Source: Combretum micranthum (Eukaryota > Streptophyta > Magnoliopsida > Myrtales > Combretaceae). From it: a stretch of 64,000 nt of DNA. The translations under genes and the position numbers were made by a program. The DNA lies in the NCBI GenBank assembly GCA_024138025.1, contig JAMXBD010001583.1, positions 62,001 to 126,000 on the forward strand, in the 5' to 3' direction. Under the pieces are notes generated by a model, which was not told where the DNA came from, searched no databases, and saw only the letters and a list, made by a program, of their open reading frames with translations. Shown piece by piece: positions 25,795 to 37,559 of the stretch. Position 1 is the stretch's first letter. Each line of letters starts with the position of its first letter.

Positions 25795-26376
25795 TGGGCA
25801 AACTATAAATGGGGCTTTAAAATATATATTATTATTTATTTGGGGTTAACTCACTAACTGAGTGACAGGGTCCAACAAGTTTAGTTTGGTTATTGGGATG
25901 GCTCGAGATATTTACCTTCCTAGGTTCAGAACAGGGATCATTGGACTGGTCTGCCGTATCAAACCTTTCTTAGGTAGGTTCATATACATAAGAGATGACT
26001 ATTGGCCTTAGCTCATGAGGAGCTCATTAGGATAACCATGAATTAAGCTTGCTCTGTCTTCGAACTTTTGGACAAAGAGAAGACAAAAACATTCTATAGA
26101 TAAGGCTTTATTTAGAAAGGTTAAACAAGGAAACTCAAGCGGATTTTACCCCCGATTGCTTAAGATTTGTTGGGTTGACGTGCGGGGTCTACTCAAACTT
26201 TCTTATTTGTCACTTGTACATTCGAGACACTAAGACTGCCTGTTCCTCTTCCCATCATTCTCTCCAAGCTATCCTATTATCAAGTGTTATCTCCTTAACA
26301 ATACTCTGAAGTCATGTGAAAGGTACGAGATCCACAGATGCGTGTGTGACTACTTTAGGAAGAATGCTCATCTACA
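25795..26376 (+). repeat. 3' LTR of the gag element (about 582 bp)
   Basis: It ends CTCATCTACA, like the 5' LTR. The 5' boundary (TGGGCAAAC) is less sure, because the first 20 bases differ from the other LTR and no clean purine tract precedes it. It is shorter than the 5' LTR by an internal deletion near 26045. Confidence 0.65.
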
Positions 26377-26381
26377 AGTAG
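26377..26381 (+). repeat. Target site duplication AGTAG (right)
   Basis: Identical to 19694-19698. Confidence 0.7.
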
Positions 26382-26790
26382 TTACTAATTTTTTGGTTTT
26401 AAAATACTCGATTCAATTACTTTGTGAGTGTATTCGAACTTTTCATATTTTTTTATAAAAAAATTACGAACTTTGTATTTTTCCCATTTTTGAAGTCTAT
26501 TTTAGTTTTTTTTTTCTCTTCATATTCAATGTTTTACATTTATTATATTTAAGACTAAGTCAACAAAAAACCATTTTTACTCCAGAATTCTAACTTTTTT
26601 TTTAGTCTAATTGATTTTTATAAGAATAATTGAGCCTAATCAACTTGAGCTCAAGCTTATTGAGTACTAATTTGAGTCGAGTTTTAACTTGAAAAATAAA
26701 GCTCGAACAAGTTCAACTCAAATTTTGAGTTTTTTATTCGAGTAGAGTTTATTTGGCATTCTATCATTTCGACTTGATTCATTTATAGTC
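26382..26790. mobile_element. Right half of the split 'gagctcaag' repeat
   Basis: It contains 'caacttgagctcaagcttattgagtac', 'tgagtcgagtttt' and an end 'tttcgacttgattcatttatagtctta'. That end is roughly complementary to the left end 'agggttgtaagtaaattgaga', as expected for an inverted-repeat DNA element. Confidence 0.45.
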
Positions 26791-26799
26791 TTAATTAAA

Positions 26800-27820
26800 A
26801 GTAATAACATTAATATATACTAGTTGTGTAATGGAACTCATAGACACCATAAGCTATTATTACAGGTTTATTTAAAAAGTTTCCAAAATTATATCATGAT
26901 AAACGCATATAACAATTTTTTTTTTTTTGGTTTTTTGGCCAGCGCATGTGTTTTTAGTTTGGGAAGTATGTATTTGATTTGATGCAGTCTGTAGGAGATA
27001 AAGTTATACATACGGCATCTTGACCAATTTCTCAACGTATGGCCATGATCTTACGTCAGGATCCCTCGCATCTCTACGTTGAAATTAGTATGCACAGATA
27101 AGAATTGTGGTGAGTGGCCTCGCCAGGTGTCGCCAATTTGTGTGAAAGAAATAACAAAATATGTGATGGATTCTGGACCGCTAGGTACTTTTATTTAGGT
27201 TCTGATTGGCTAATTTTTTTTTATAGATATAAATTTTTTTTAAATTTTTTTCTAATAAATTATTTATCAAAATAAAAGTAGATAAAAAGAACTTGTAGTT
27301 CTCATAAAAATATCAAAATATTAAATATAGATAAAATATAAATACAAATTAAACATATTTGTACATATTGTTTTGATACAAATATAGCTATAGATAAAAA
27401 ACAGACCATCCAAGTAGACTCTTAAATTGTGAGAGTTATTATAAAATAATAAATATTTAAATAAATCAATCAATTATTTAATCCATATTATTTTAAATTC
27501 AATTGTTTAAAAAATAGATATGTAATTCTTTAAGTCCAAAATCTGATTATTGGAAAAAATGTGCATTATTTGATTTGATTTGATTAGGTAGAAAACTAAA
27601 ATGCATGCTTGGCTTTTTCTTTTTCTTTTTTCTTTTCTTTTCCGTTTTTTTCCCCATCATCTTTCCTTTTAGGTCATTTGAATTTAAGTTTTTAAACTAA
27701 GGTGACAAAGTTTTGATAGCAAAATCCTTAAATTTTAGGATGAATAGTGGATTGAGATAGGGACCATTAAACTCATCTTTTTCGCTCTCTATCTTTCTCA
27801 GGAAAACTCATATTCTTAAA
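26800..27820. other. No gene; AT-rich with a short less AT-rich patch
   Basis: 26960-27180 is richer in G+C than its surroundings and appears single-copy in the window. The rest is AT-rich; poly-pyrimidine runs lie at 27608-27650. No coding similarity. Confidence 0.55.
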
Positions 27821-27825
27821 AAGAT

Positions 27826-28185
27826 CCTTTAAGAATTTAAATCTAAGAGAAGGTCATAAAGAGTTTTGGATTACTCATATCTACTGTTGCTTATGATAGT
27901 GTCATCCAATATACATCATAAAAGCATCAAATTGAATTATGAATGGATGAGCTTTTACCCTTAAGCGATAAGGTTAGTATTTTATGACACATAAATAATC
28001 TTTATGAATTTGTATCTAGGAGAAGGCCATAGAGAGATTTGGATTACCCATATCTGCTGTTGCTTATGATAGTGTCATCCAATATGCATCATAAAAGGAT
28101 CAAATTGAATTATGAATGGATGAACAGGAGCTTTTACACTTAAACAACAAGGTTAGTATTATATGACACATCTACCTATTATATG
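27826..28185. repeat. Direct tandem duplication, two units of about 173 bp
   Basis: The segment from 'gagaaggtcataaagag' (27847) is repeated from 'gagaaggccatagagag' (28020) with about 90% agreement by eye, including 'ctgttgcttatgatagtgtcatccaata'. The second unit has an extra 'caggag' near its end. Confidence 0.85.
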
Positions 28186-28189
28186 TGCA

Positions 28190-30120
28190 TTTAAACTCTA
28201 TTAAACTACTTCCACTTTCTCCCACCCCTATCGCTCTTAGTCATCATCCATGAGTCATTCGAGCTCTCTCTTCTAAAGTGATACATAATACAAACACACC
28301 TACATATAGAGGTGGGCGTGGTGTGGTTTGACCACTTAAAAGTTTAAGTATTAAATTAAACTTTCATAAAATATTTGGATACCAAATTTAACATTAATCC
28401 TTAAAAGAATAAAACTGTAAAGAATTGATATTAAATAATAATTTTTTATAATGTTTTTATATGTATCTTTTATGTTTATCAATTTGTTATCATATATTTA
28501 AACAAGAATTTTTTAAAAATTTAATTGAAAAAGATACTTCTTTTTAATACAATTACGTTTTGATATTAGATTGAATAAAAACCTTAATAAAATGGTAGGC
28601 TAGCTTATATAACCCATAATCCATACAAAACAGATTAACTTGAAATTTTTATTTCATTTTTTATGGGCTTAATGTCGCAAATAATATCTAGATTTTGGTA
28701 AAATATGTAACTAAGTATTTAAATTTTGAAATTGATCAATTTAATATCTGAAAAAACTTTTATACACGTTAATAATAATTCCATTAAATTAGCTAACACT
28801 ATTATTCCATATGATGTTTTTAATTAGAAAGTAATGTGGGTGTGTATATAATTTTTTAAAATATTAAATTAATAATTTAAAAACTAAACAATTCAATTAA
28901 TTAAATTTAAAATATAAATAACTAATTATGTATTTTATCAAGAAATTCTTAAGATTCACCGTCCTAGGGTAACTAAGATCATCCTTAAACTGAAGCGGAG
29001 CGGAGGATGGGCTGGCCAGGCCTAGCGTCGCTGGGACGGGCATCCATTGTCAAGCCAGTGGGTAGGTCAAATACTTTTTGAGCGTGTTTGGGACACGCGA
29101 CAAAAGTTGTGATGATGCAAGAATAGCTATCAGCCAAAGTTGACATGAAATGAAAGGAATTGGGTATCAGCAAAATATCAGGAACCGTGCATTTCGTGAG
29201 GCTTTGTTGGTTTCCGTAGCATGGATCGCATGGTCATCTTAAAATCAGTAGTTGAGACGCAATACCCAATTAAATACTTAGAAACCATGTTGGTCTTTCA
29301 CTCTTTCTAGATCACGTTGACCTTAATCAGCAACCTAAATGAAACCAGGACCAGAAAAAATAAAATAAAAAAAAACAAAAGGAAAACTAAAAAAAAAATA
29401 AATAAATAAAACATCGTACAGACGTTACATTTAACGTGTTGCATTAATGTATTGTATTACAATTGTCGCCGGCCACTAGCCTTCACACGGATTTTTCAAA
29501 AATTTTAAAATCTTAAACCAGCTACCAAGAGCATCCTTTCCAGCGTTCTTAACAAGATTCCCATCCTAACAACTTTATTTTCGGAGGCTTTTGACGATCA
29601 GAAGAGGTTTTTAAACTTTTGGGGTCATCTTCGGAAAGTAAGATTCTTAACATTTTATTATAATCTTTTTTATGTTTTTTATTTTATTAAGTATATCATA
29701 TAAAAGTATAAAAGGCCCATAAAATCTAAAAGATATAAATAATTTTATGTAAAAAATCTTAGAGATAAAGTTGAAGATTCTTAAAAAAACTGATCTTTAG
29801 AATATTTATGTGCTACTATAAAACCTAATAGAGGAACTATGTGATATTGATGCTCTAATAGAACTTTAATGTTTCATTAGATAAGACATGTAAAAGGGTA
29901 AAATAATAAAATTTAAGGTAAAGTAAGTTTAAGATATTTTTTCCATCTCCACAATACGTTTTTTCTTGTAGACAAAAATATATATATATATATATATATA
30001 TATGGTGCATTATTAAAATGGAAAACCACATTAAATCGTGCAGCAAAAAAGTTAAAAAAAAATATACCTAAAATTTCCGATATTGTTAATTAATGTTGTA
30101 CTAAAATATTTATCTTTTGG
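28190..30120. other. No gene; AT-rich intergenic DNA
   Basis: A G+C-richer patch lies at 28975-29240, where a 62-codon minus-strand frame shows no recognisable motif. The A-rich tract at 29355-29410 and (AT)n at about 29978-30003 are simple repeats. Confidence 0.55.
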
Positions 30121-30123
30121 CAT

Positions 30124-31440
30124 ACACGTTAGGTAAAATTGCATTGAACCCCTTGAAAACTTTTAAATCAGTACTTAAAGCTCATATAATATTTATAGGT
30201 CCTATTTTTTAATGTGGTGATGGCTAACATAATATAAAAAAATAATATAATTATCACGTCATATTTATTTGCTAAAATGGAAAATTTACTCCATTTTTTA
30301 GTCAATAAAGGGGATACAAATAAAAGTACCCAAATCCATCCACAAATCAAATTTGCTGCAAAGATAATCAAATAAGAACAAGGGCCTACAGAACTTCGTC
30401 TTTTATGTAAATTGTCACACTCTTTTTCTTTCCTTTTTTTTTTCTGTAACCATCATTTTTCATTTAAATTGCTAAACACCCTTTAGAGTATTTGATTCAT
30501 AATTGAAATCAAAGCAAGAAACGAAGAATCGGATGAGCGCAAAAGAAAAGATTGCAAAGATATGCTTTGCTAACAAACAATGTTCTACTTGTGAATTTTA
30601 GTGTTGGGTTTTTAATTTTTGGTGCTTTGCTCATGGGTTTGTTTTGATAGAAATGTGAGATTAAATGTCATCTGCTTTATTTATGATCAAGTCTCACCAC
30701 ATCTGTAGACCGATATGTTATGAAATCACAAAATTTTTGGATCTTTGCTGTCATGCTCTAAAACTTGGTGATAACTTTTCAAGGTATGGATATGTTATAG
30801 TTTTAACCGAATTTCTTAACATTCAAATGAAAATATCAAGCAATAACTTACAAATTGATACAATGTTGAATTAACAATCTTGAATTTAATTTGATTTACA
30901 ATAAGTGGATTTATGAAGATTTTTAATATTTCAAGCACAGTGCGGTACTGAATTTAATAGAATGCCACAATAAAACCTTTATCTAATATCTTATTTTACA
31001 ATATTTATTCATTCTATTAGTATTCTTTGTGTGTGTATGCATATATATATATATATATATATATATAATGACAAGGAATAGAGGACATTTATCAAACACA
31101 CATCGTCAAAAACGAAAGTTCTGTGACTGTTGAGTCCTTATCTTATTTGATTATTGTGTAGGTAATTTGATTTTTATTTACGGATCAAGTTTGATATTTT
31201 TTATTTTTATTGGTATATTGATTAAAAATATATTAAACTTGTCATGCCAGCAAATAAATGTGATGTAATATTTAATTAATTATTTTTTTATTTCATATCA
31301 ATATGATAACTTATGTTAGCTACCACAATATTAAAAGTGGGACCTGCAGATATTCTAAGGATTAGGTGTGACTTTTTAAAAAGGTTGGTCCTTACAATTT
31401 AAAATTTTTAAGAGTCTTCATGCAATTTATTTACGTGTTA
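30124..31440. mobile_element. Long-inverted-repeat (foldback/MULE-like) element
   Basis: The left arm (about 30124-30300) and the reverse complement of the right arm (about 31180-31440) share 'acacgt..g.aaattgcat', 'cttttaaat', 'ggtcc.a.ttttaat.t.gtgg..gctaacata' and 'tatttatttgct'. Arms of more than 150 bp around a non-coding 900-bp interior are typical of Mutator-like non-autonomous elements. An (AT)n run sits inside at 31045-31068. The element ends about 500 bp upstream of the PAL start codon. Confidence 0.55.
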
Positions 31441-31836
31441 TTAATCCAACTATAACTGTAAATAAAGTAATTAAAAATGAAATAAATACCTTATCCTGCT
31501 TCAATTAAAAAAAAAAATCAAGTTGTCTTAGCCACTCATTTTCAAGTCATAGTTTATTCAATATAGGACTGAGTGATCATTAATGTCAGCTTGAATCTAA
31601 AACATATAATTATCATTAACGAAATATTTAAGAATGACCGACCCCTGTTCAACATCAGAACCTTCCGACCAATTAAACATTTGTGGAAAAGAAATTATTG
31701 AAAACTTCCAACTCATTTCCATGAAGATTTCTGTTTCCACTGCTCAACTTCCTTTTTCACATTCCTCAGTCTTAAAATATTTTAATGCATATTCACATTT
31801 CAGTCAGTCTACGTCCTGTTAAAACTTTAAAAGTAC

Positions 31837-31845
31837 TATAAATAG
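31837..31845 (+). promoter_or_regulatory. TATA box of the PAL gene
   Basis: TATAAATAG lies 104 bp before the ATG. A transcription start about 30 bp further on would give a 5' leader of roughly 75 bp, normal for a plant gene. No clear MYB-type AC element could be assigned by eye in the 200 bp upstream. Confidence 0.65.
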
Positions 31846-31948
31846 GTTCACTTAGCTTCAACATTTCTCCAAGCCTAAACGAAAAAAAAGCTTGGTCCTT
31901 TCCAAACTTAAACACAAACCCAACATTTTCCTATAAAGTTTAGTAACA

Positions 31949-34059
31949 ATGGCAGCATACCAAAGTGGTCGTTCAATTGAATCAAATGAGAATGACAGCT
32001 TTGTTCCAACCACATTACATTGGACTAAGGCCGCACAAGCATTCAAATGCACTCACTATGAGGAAGTTTCCAAAATGCTGTCACAGTTCGCGGAATTGCA
32101 ATCCGTGGACATAGAGGGCACCAGCCTATCCGTAGCTCAAGTAGCTGCAGTCGCAAGACGGAATGAGGTCAAAATCCAGCTTAATGAAGCTGTTGCACAT
32201 GACCGTGTAACCAAAAGTGCTGATTGGATTGCCAATACAATTGCTTGTGGGAGGGATATCTATGGTGTGACAACTGGTTTTGGTGCCACATCCCACAGGA
32301 GGACTAACAAAACATCAGATTTGCAAACCGAGCTCATTCGGTTCCTCAATGCCGGTGTCATTGGGAAGGAGAATCTTCCATTAAGTTACTCCAAGGCAGC
32401 TATGCTTGTTCGAACAAATACCTTAATGCAGGGCTATTCAGGGATCCGTTGGGAGATCCTTGAAGCAATGGCTAAACTTATGAATGAGAATTTGATTCCT
32501 ATGTTGCCATTAAGAGGTACTATCACTGCTTCAGGTGATTTAGTGCCATTGTCCTACATTGCAGGGCTCTTGACAGGAAGACACAATTCGAAGGTAGCCA
32601 CTCCATGTGGTGATGAAATAAGCTCCGTGGAAGCTTTGAAAAGAATTGGCATTTTAGCTCCATTTGATCTCCAAGCTAAAGAGGGTCTTGCCCTTGTGAA
32701 TGGGACCGCGGTTGGCTCAGCCGTGGCAGCAACCGTATGTTTTGATGCCAACATCATAGCCCTCCTTGCTGAAATCCTCTCTGCTACGTTCTGTGAAGTG
32801 ATGCATGGCAAGCCTGAATTCACAGACCCTTTGACACATCTCCTTAAGCACCATCCTGGGCAGATCGAATCGGCATCCATAATGGAATACCTTTTGCAAG
32901 GGAGTGATCTTGTGAAAGCAGCGAAGCTTCGCAATGAAAAGGACCCTCTTACCAAGCCTAAACAGGACCGTTATGCGCTCCGAACCTCTCCGCAATGGCT
33001 TGGCCCTCAAATTGAGGTCATTCGAGCTGCAACACACTCCATTGAAAGGGAAATCAATTCGGTGAATGATAACCCTTAATCGATGTCACGCGTAATCTTG
33101 CACTACATGGAGGGAATTTCCAGGGCACACCAATTGGTGTGTCCATGGACAACCTCAGGGTTGCCCTGGCAGCTATTGGAAAGCTCATGTTCGCCCAATT
33201 CTCGGAATTGGTCTGTGACTATTACAATAATGGATTGCCTTCAAATTTGAGTGGCGGGCCTAATCCTAGCCTGGACTATGGACTCAAAGGCGCGGAAATT
33301 GCAATGGCTGCTTATTGCTCAGAGCTTCAATATCTTGCAAATCCTGTCACAACACATGTGCAAAGTGCCGAACAACATAACCAGGATGTGAACTCTCTAG
33401 GCCTGATTTCTGCCCGTAAAAGTGCCGAGGCTATTGAAATCCTAAAACTCATGTCCTCAACCTACATGGTTGCACTTTGCCAAGCAATTGACTTGAGACA
33501 CATGGAGGAGAACATGAGGGAAGCGGTCAAGCGCATCCTCCTCCAGGCAGTGAGGAAAACATTATATGTTTCTGAAGACGGTTTGCTTCTCACATCGCGT
33601 TTTTGTGAGAAGGAACTCCTCCAGGTCATCGAACACGAGCCAGTTTTTTCTTATCTGGATGATCCTACAAATCCTAACTATGCTCTTTTGCCTAAACTTC
33701 AAGAAGTTTTGGTGCAAAAGGCATTGGAAGATCTCAAAAGGAAAGAGGATCACGAAAATAGTTGCTCGGTTTTCAAAAGGGTGCCAATATTCGTGGAGGA
33801 ATTGAAGGCTAGACTTGAAGAGGAAGTGCCAAAAGCAAGAGGAAAATTTGACAATGGGGAGTTCTTTGTTGAGAATAGGATTGAAAAATGCAGGACTTAT
33901 CCAATATATGAGTTCTTGAGGACTGATCTGGGAACACAGTTTTTGAGTGGTGCAAAGAAGCTGAGCCCTGGTGAGGAAATAGAGAAGGTGTATGAAGCCA
34001 TCAATGAAGGAAAGTTAGGAGACGTTCTTCTGAAGTGTTTCAGGAGCAGGAAAGGGTGA
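31949..34059 (+). pseudogene. PAL: Intronless phenylalanine ammonia-lyase with one frameshift
   Basis: PAL removes ammonia from L-phenylalanine to give trans-cinnamate, the entry step of the phenylpropanoid pathway; the enzyme is a cytosolic tetramer. Seen here: the catalytic Tyr in YGVTTGFG (residue 105), RFLNAG (Phe132-Leu133, the phenylalanine-type selectivity pair), the MIO-forming Ala-Ser-Gly at 194-196 in [24 protein letters not shown] at 251, and [12 protein letters not shown] near 340. After the break come [27 protein letters not shown] text, [12 protein letters not shown] and a C-terminal helical domain. The first frame stops at 33077-33079 directly after NSVNDNP. Restoring a single T near 33076 would keep one frame to 34059, about 703 codons, the family's normal length. 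Angiosperm PAL genes usually have one intron around residues 115-135; here that stretch is continuous. The C-terminal third is unusually divergent. It is either a very recent pseudogene or an intact gene with a one-base sequence error. Confidence 0.95.
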
Positions 34060-34860
34060 AGAAATTTTTGTAAAGATAATATTTAGTAGATTTTAAATTA
34101 GTTAGGTTGAAACTAGATTTCCATTTTTTTTTTCAAATAATCAAATTATGAAATTGGTAATTACTAATTTAGTTGTACTAGGTTTTATGTCCTTGAGTGG
34201 TGTTTGCTTCTGCATCCTCCATGGTTGAATGATGTAGAAACATGTGATGGAAGACGAAAAAGAGCCGTTCGAAAAATAAGGAAGCTTTTCGTAGTAAAAT
34301 GTAATCTGTTGACTTCTGTGTTGGCGGTGAGTAACAGTTAAACTTAGTTGCTTTGCTTCGTTTTAACTTGGCAGTAGGGATGGTAAATGCACCGTGCTGT
34401 GCTATTCGAGTATCAAATTTTATGTGTTTTTCTTGCCGTATACTTTTGCGTGCCTAGCCCATTTGTGCTCGCATGTTGTGCTTCATGTGCTTTTTTTTTC
34501 CCTCATATAGTACCGTGCCGGCCTATTTATTCGCATACCATGTTGCGTGCCTCTGCATGCCGGTTTGCATGCCTTCAATCAGATTTATTTTCATACAATT
34601 TATATCATTTTTTTATTATTTTCGACTTGCAGTTTTTTTCCGATGGCTTTCGGAATTTTAATTAAACTAATTATTCAAATTAGTTACAAATAAATTATTG
34701 ATTTTAACATTTAACATAAATAAAATTTAGACAATTATTAAAGCAACATTTTAAACTCTATTAATAATAAAATACATTACATTGTTATTTACATTGATAG
34801 TAAAAAAAAATAATTAATTTAATTTAAAAAAAATAATATGAATGTGATGATTGTCCGCCT
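34060..34860. other. PAL 3' flank and a degenerate repeat
   Basis: The first 300 bp is AT-rich and could hold the 3' untranslated region; no canonical AATAAA is obvious close to the stop. 34378-34590 contains 'accgtgctgtgc', 'gtaccgtgccggcc' and 'ttgcgtgcctctgcatgccgg', a style seen at the ends of plant hAT-like repeats. Confidence 0.45.
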
Positions 34861-34864
34861 TGTT

Positions 34865-36060
34865 GTTCATCTTGATCATTAGTATCGCTCGAGGGTTGAT
34901 AGTAATATGATGGTTGTGGCCATTATGGAGATGGTGGTGGATGATGCATTGGTCGATAACCTGCTCATTGGGAGAAATTGTACAGGTGGATACTCATGGA
35001 GTTGAGCAAGTCCTCATGTTTTTTTTGACCTTGGCTATTTGTGTTAGAGTGTTCATTATTTCCTCCATATTATATGGACCGGATCCGAATTATTGCTGTG
35101 TTTGAGCTTGACCTTACCACTATCTATGTTTGTGCTTATCTTCCATTCCTTCATCATGGCATGGGAGGGGGAGAGACAAATCATCCAAATTGAGATCAAA
35201 GCTCTGTTCATTTGATTCATTTTCGTCTCTCAGTTGTGATGCACTACCGTGATCTCTAATATATTAGTTGGCTTTAGGATTATACCTGAAACCTAACCTT
35301 CTTGCTATGTCGCTCTTTATGAATTTTGATCATGATTCTGATTTCCTGTAACTTGAGAGGTCAAATCCCCACAATTTCAGAATGACTGTGATAAGGCGAC
35401 CATATACAATATAGGTCTCTTTTCTCCCGAGTACTCGAAATATGTATTGTATCACCAAATAGTCGACATCTAATGCTCGATAATCCATCATTGTGTCCAT
35501 TAGGAAGATGTCTTCAATAGAGATGTTATTTGAATTTGCTCGTGGATATATATTATAGCCAATCATATGATGAATTAGTCTACAAATTAGTAAGAGATCT
35601 TTTTGCTTGAGATGTTTCACGTGGTCAAATTAACACTTACCAGCACATATTGGGGCACTAGCTCGATCAAATACCCGGTGGAATATAGTGGTCTTATCCT
35701 AATTTTTTGCAATATATCACCCTGTTGGTTTGATGGAATAGACCATTCAAATAATCCGGGATAATATGGAGAACACAGCTAAACATAAAAGTAGCGATGA
35801 AGGCTCGACTTTGGTGTCCACTATCCACCTAATGAACCACATTGATATCTTCAATTACATCATTTATAATGACATTTGAATAAAATATACGAATGAGATT
35901 GACATATGTCTCGTCCATAACGTCCATGAGTGCAACCAAACCAATGTGACATAAGACGTAAGTGAAGTTGTACCACTAATTTAACTCATCCATGTCATAA
36001 CTTTTACCTAGAAGTAAGAGTTAAGAGTAGACTCAGTTTTGCATCGTACTCTCATAGTCG
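34865..36060 (-). pseudogene. Remnant of a putative plant transposon-associated protein
   Basis: The open stretch 35620-35330 reads RLIHHMIGYNIYPRANS..ISIEDIFLMDTMMDYRALDVDYLVIQYIF..IVYGRLITVILKLWGFDL. It matches the pattern of the plant-specific domain found in many retroelement-linked 'putative plant transposon proteins', in which 'NLLPR.. D.FLM..L...IN...LI..HM..LPYG.LIT.I....GV' is typical. Upstream on the same strand (36060-35640) a decayed frame with ETYVNLIRIFYSN fits the earlier part of the domain. Several stops and frame changes make it non-functional. Confidence 0.5.
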
Positions 36061-36361
36061 GGGTGGGCAAATGAATATTATTATGATTATCATGTGGGTG
36101 ATTGGGTGAAGAAGGTGAGATGGTGATGGTGAAGTAGATGGGGACGAAGTAAGTCCTCTTTTCCTGTAGTGACGTCGTGCGGTTATTTTAGTACGACAAC
36201 CTAAACTTTGTGGACGTTCTGTTATTTATAATAAAAGGAACTTCTAAAACAATTGGTAAATGGCAAATAACATGAGCGTGCAAGTAGTAAGTGTAATGGT
36301 GTGAAAACAATAGGGGTTGTGTATGAAAGTGGGCACATTTTTGAAAAAAAAAAAATTGTAG

Positions 36362-36481
36362 TCGATGTGGGCACGTCGGCGACCAACTTGCCCATGCCGG
36401 TAGCGTACGTGGGTACGCTGGTGGGCAACGTACCCACACCGGTGGTGTACATAGGCACGTTGGCCACCGCAAGCCTACATC
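36362..36481. repeat. GC-rich 42-bp tandem repeat, 2.5 units
   Basis: Units start near 36370 ('gtgggcacgtcggcgaccaa'), 36409 and 36451. On the plus strand they encode related 14-residue blocks beginning VGT..., VGT... and IGT... within the open frame 36301-36528. On the minus strand there are also open frames. It is far richer in G+C than its surroundings. The origin is unknown. Confidence 0.7.
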
Positions 36482-36949
36482 GACCACAAAAAAAAAATAA
36501 AAAAATGGCTGAGAACATAATATATTGAGTGTCGGCTAGGCTCTAGATTGTTACTCCACCAATTTTGCAGCAAATTCAGCCGCTATCATTTCCTACCCGT
36601 TGTAAGAAATTGTAATTCAAACATCGTTAACACTCTCAATTATTTGTTTACATATCAATATGGAAGAAAAAACAACAACCAGGACAATTTTCCTAACTTC
36701 AATAGGTTGATGATTCATGATTTTTGGAAACACTACGTAGGGTTTTAACACCTTCATGAATCAAATAGAAAACCCGAATATGCAGTACCTATGTCCATAC
36801 CATCGATTCCAGTATATTTTCCCGAACAAGAAGTAGCTAGAGCGGGGTATTTACAAGCTGCACCAACAATTACACACCCACCTTTGTTTAAGCTTGATGG
36901 ATGTTGCAATTGCATATAATTTAAGCTTGTAGTCACTCGCCTTTGTTTT

Positions 36950-37455
36950 CGTTACTTACGTATGAGCCTTTGGCTCATTATTTCATATTTCAGGTATTGA
37001 TGATCATGATGTTCTACACTAGTATCGGATACGGGACAGATTTTGAGGATTTCCTAGATGATTGGAAAGATTAGAAATGATCATGATTTTGATGGAATTT
37101 TTGAAATATTATAGTTTGGGAGGTATATGTAATAGTTATGATAGTTTTTGCTAAACACATATATTTTGTAAATGGCTTGCTTATAAGCCTTGTCTGTAAT
37201 ATCTATCTATCTATATATATATGTCTGTAATAGATCTATAACTTATATGTAAATGTTATTATTATTTTTTTTTTATAAAAAGTCTTATAGGTTGATAGTT
37301 CTTAAAAATTGGTTCTCATAAGAGATTTAGGTAAACAAATATCCAAACCAATCTTGGTAAACAACCTTACATATAATACTGCAGGTTATATGTGGTTGAG
37401 GATCTAGATTCACCTATTTTAACTATAGGGGTGAGTCCGAGTATTTACAATTAAT
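36950..37455 (+). mobile_element. Partial copy of the 11.4-11.95 kb LARD-like repeat
   Basis: It is collinear with 11395-11942 over about 500 bp, including 'gacagattttgaggattt', 'taagcct.tgt.t.taatatct' and 'ttacatataatactgcaggttatatgt'. The coding-like stretch of the other copy is disrupted here. Confidence 0.65.
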
Positions 37456-37559
37456 GTACTTGTGTAAATTGTGATGTTAATATACATATATTGATCATGC
37501 TTTTTCAATATACTTTTTAAAACTCTTTTTAGTTATATTCATTTCCTTTAAATGAGCAG

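Larger units (their letters stand above)
19699..26376 (+). mobile_element. Complete gag-bearing LTR element, about 6.7 kb
   Basis: It is bounded by AGTAG on both sides and has two related LTRs, a primer site right after the 5' LTR, a decayed gag and a tandem-repeat field. Almost no pol remains, only a possible integrase zinc-binding piece next to the 3' LTR. This organisation fits a non-autonomous element of the TR-GAG kind, or an internally deleted Ty3/gypsy element of the Tat/Ogre group, where tandem arrays in the non-coding part are common. The LTRs are clearly diverged from each other, so the insertion is old. Confidence 0.75.

Noticed and set aside
28985..29173. 62-codon minus-strand frame in a G+C-richer patch
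   Set aside because: No recognisable motif or splice context; insufficient support for a gene.
31634..31822. Upstream open frame before PAL
   Set aside because: It lies in promoter DNA ahead of the TATA box, so it would not be in the PAL transcript.
32554..33037. Minus-strand frames of 106-133 codons opposite PAL
   Set aside because: Shadows of the PAL coding sequence on the other strand.
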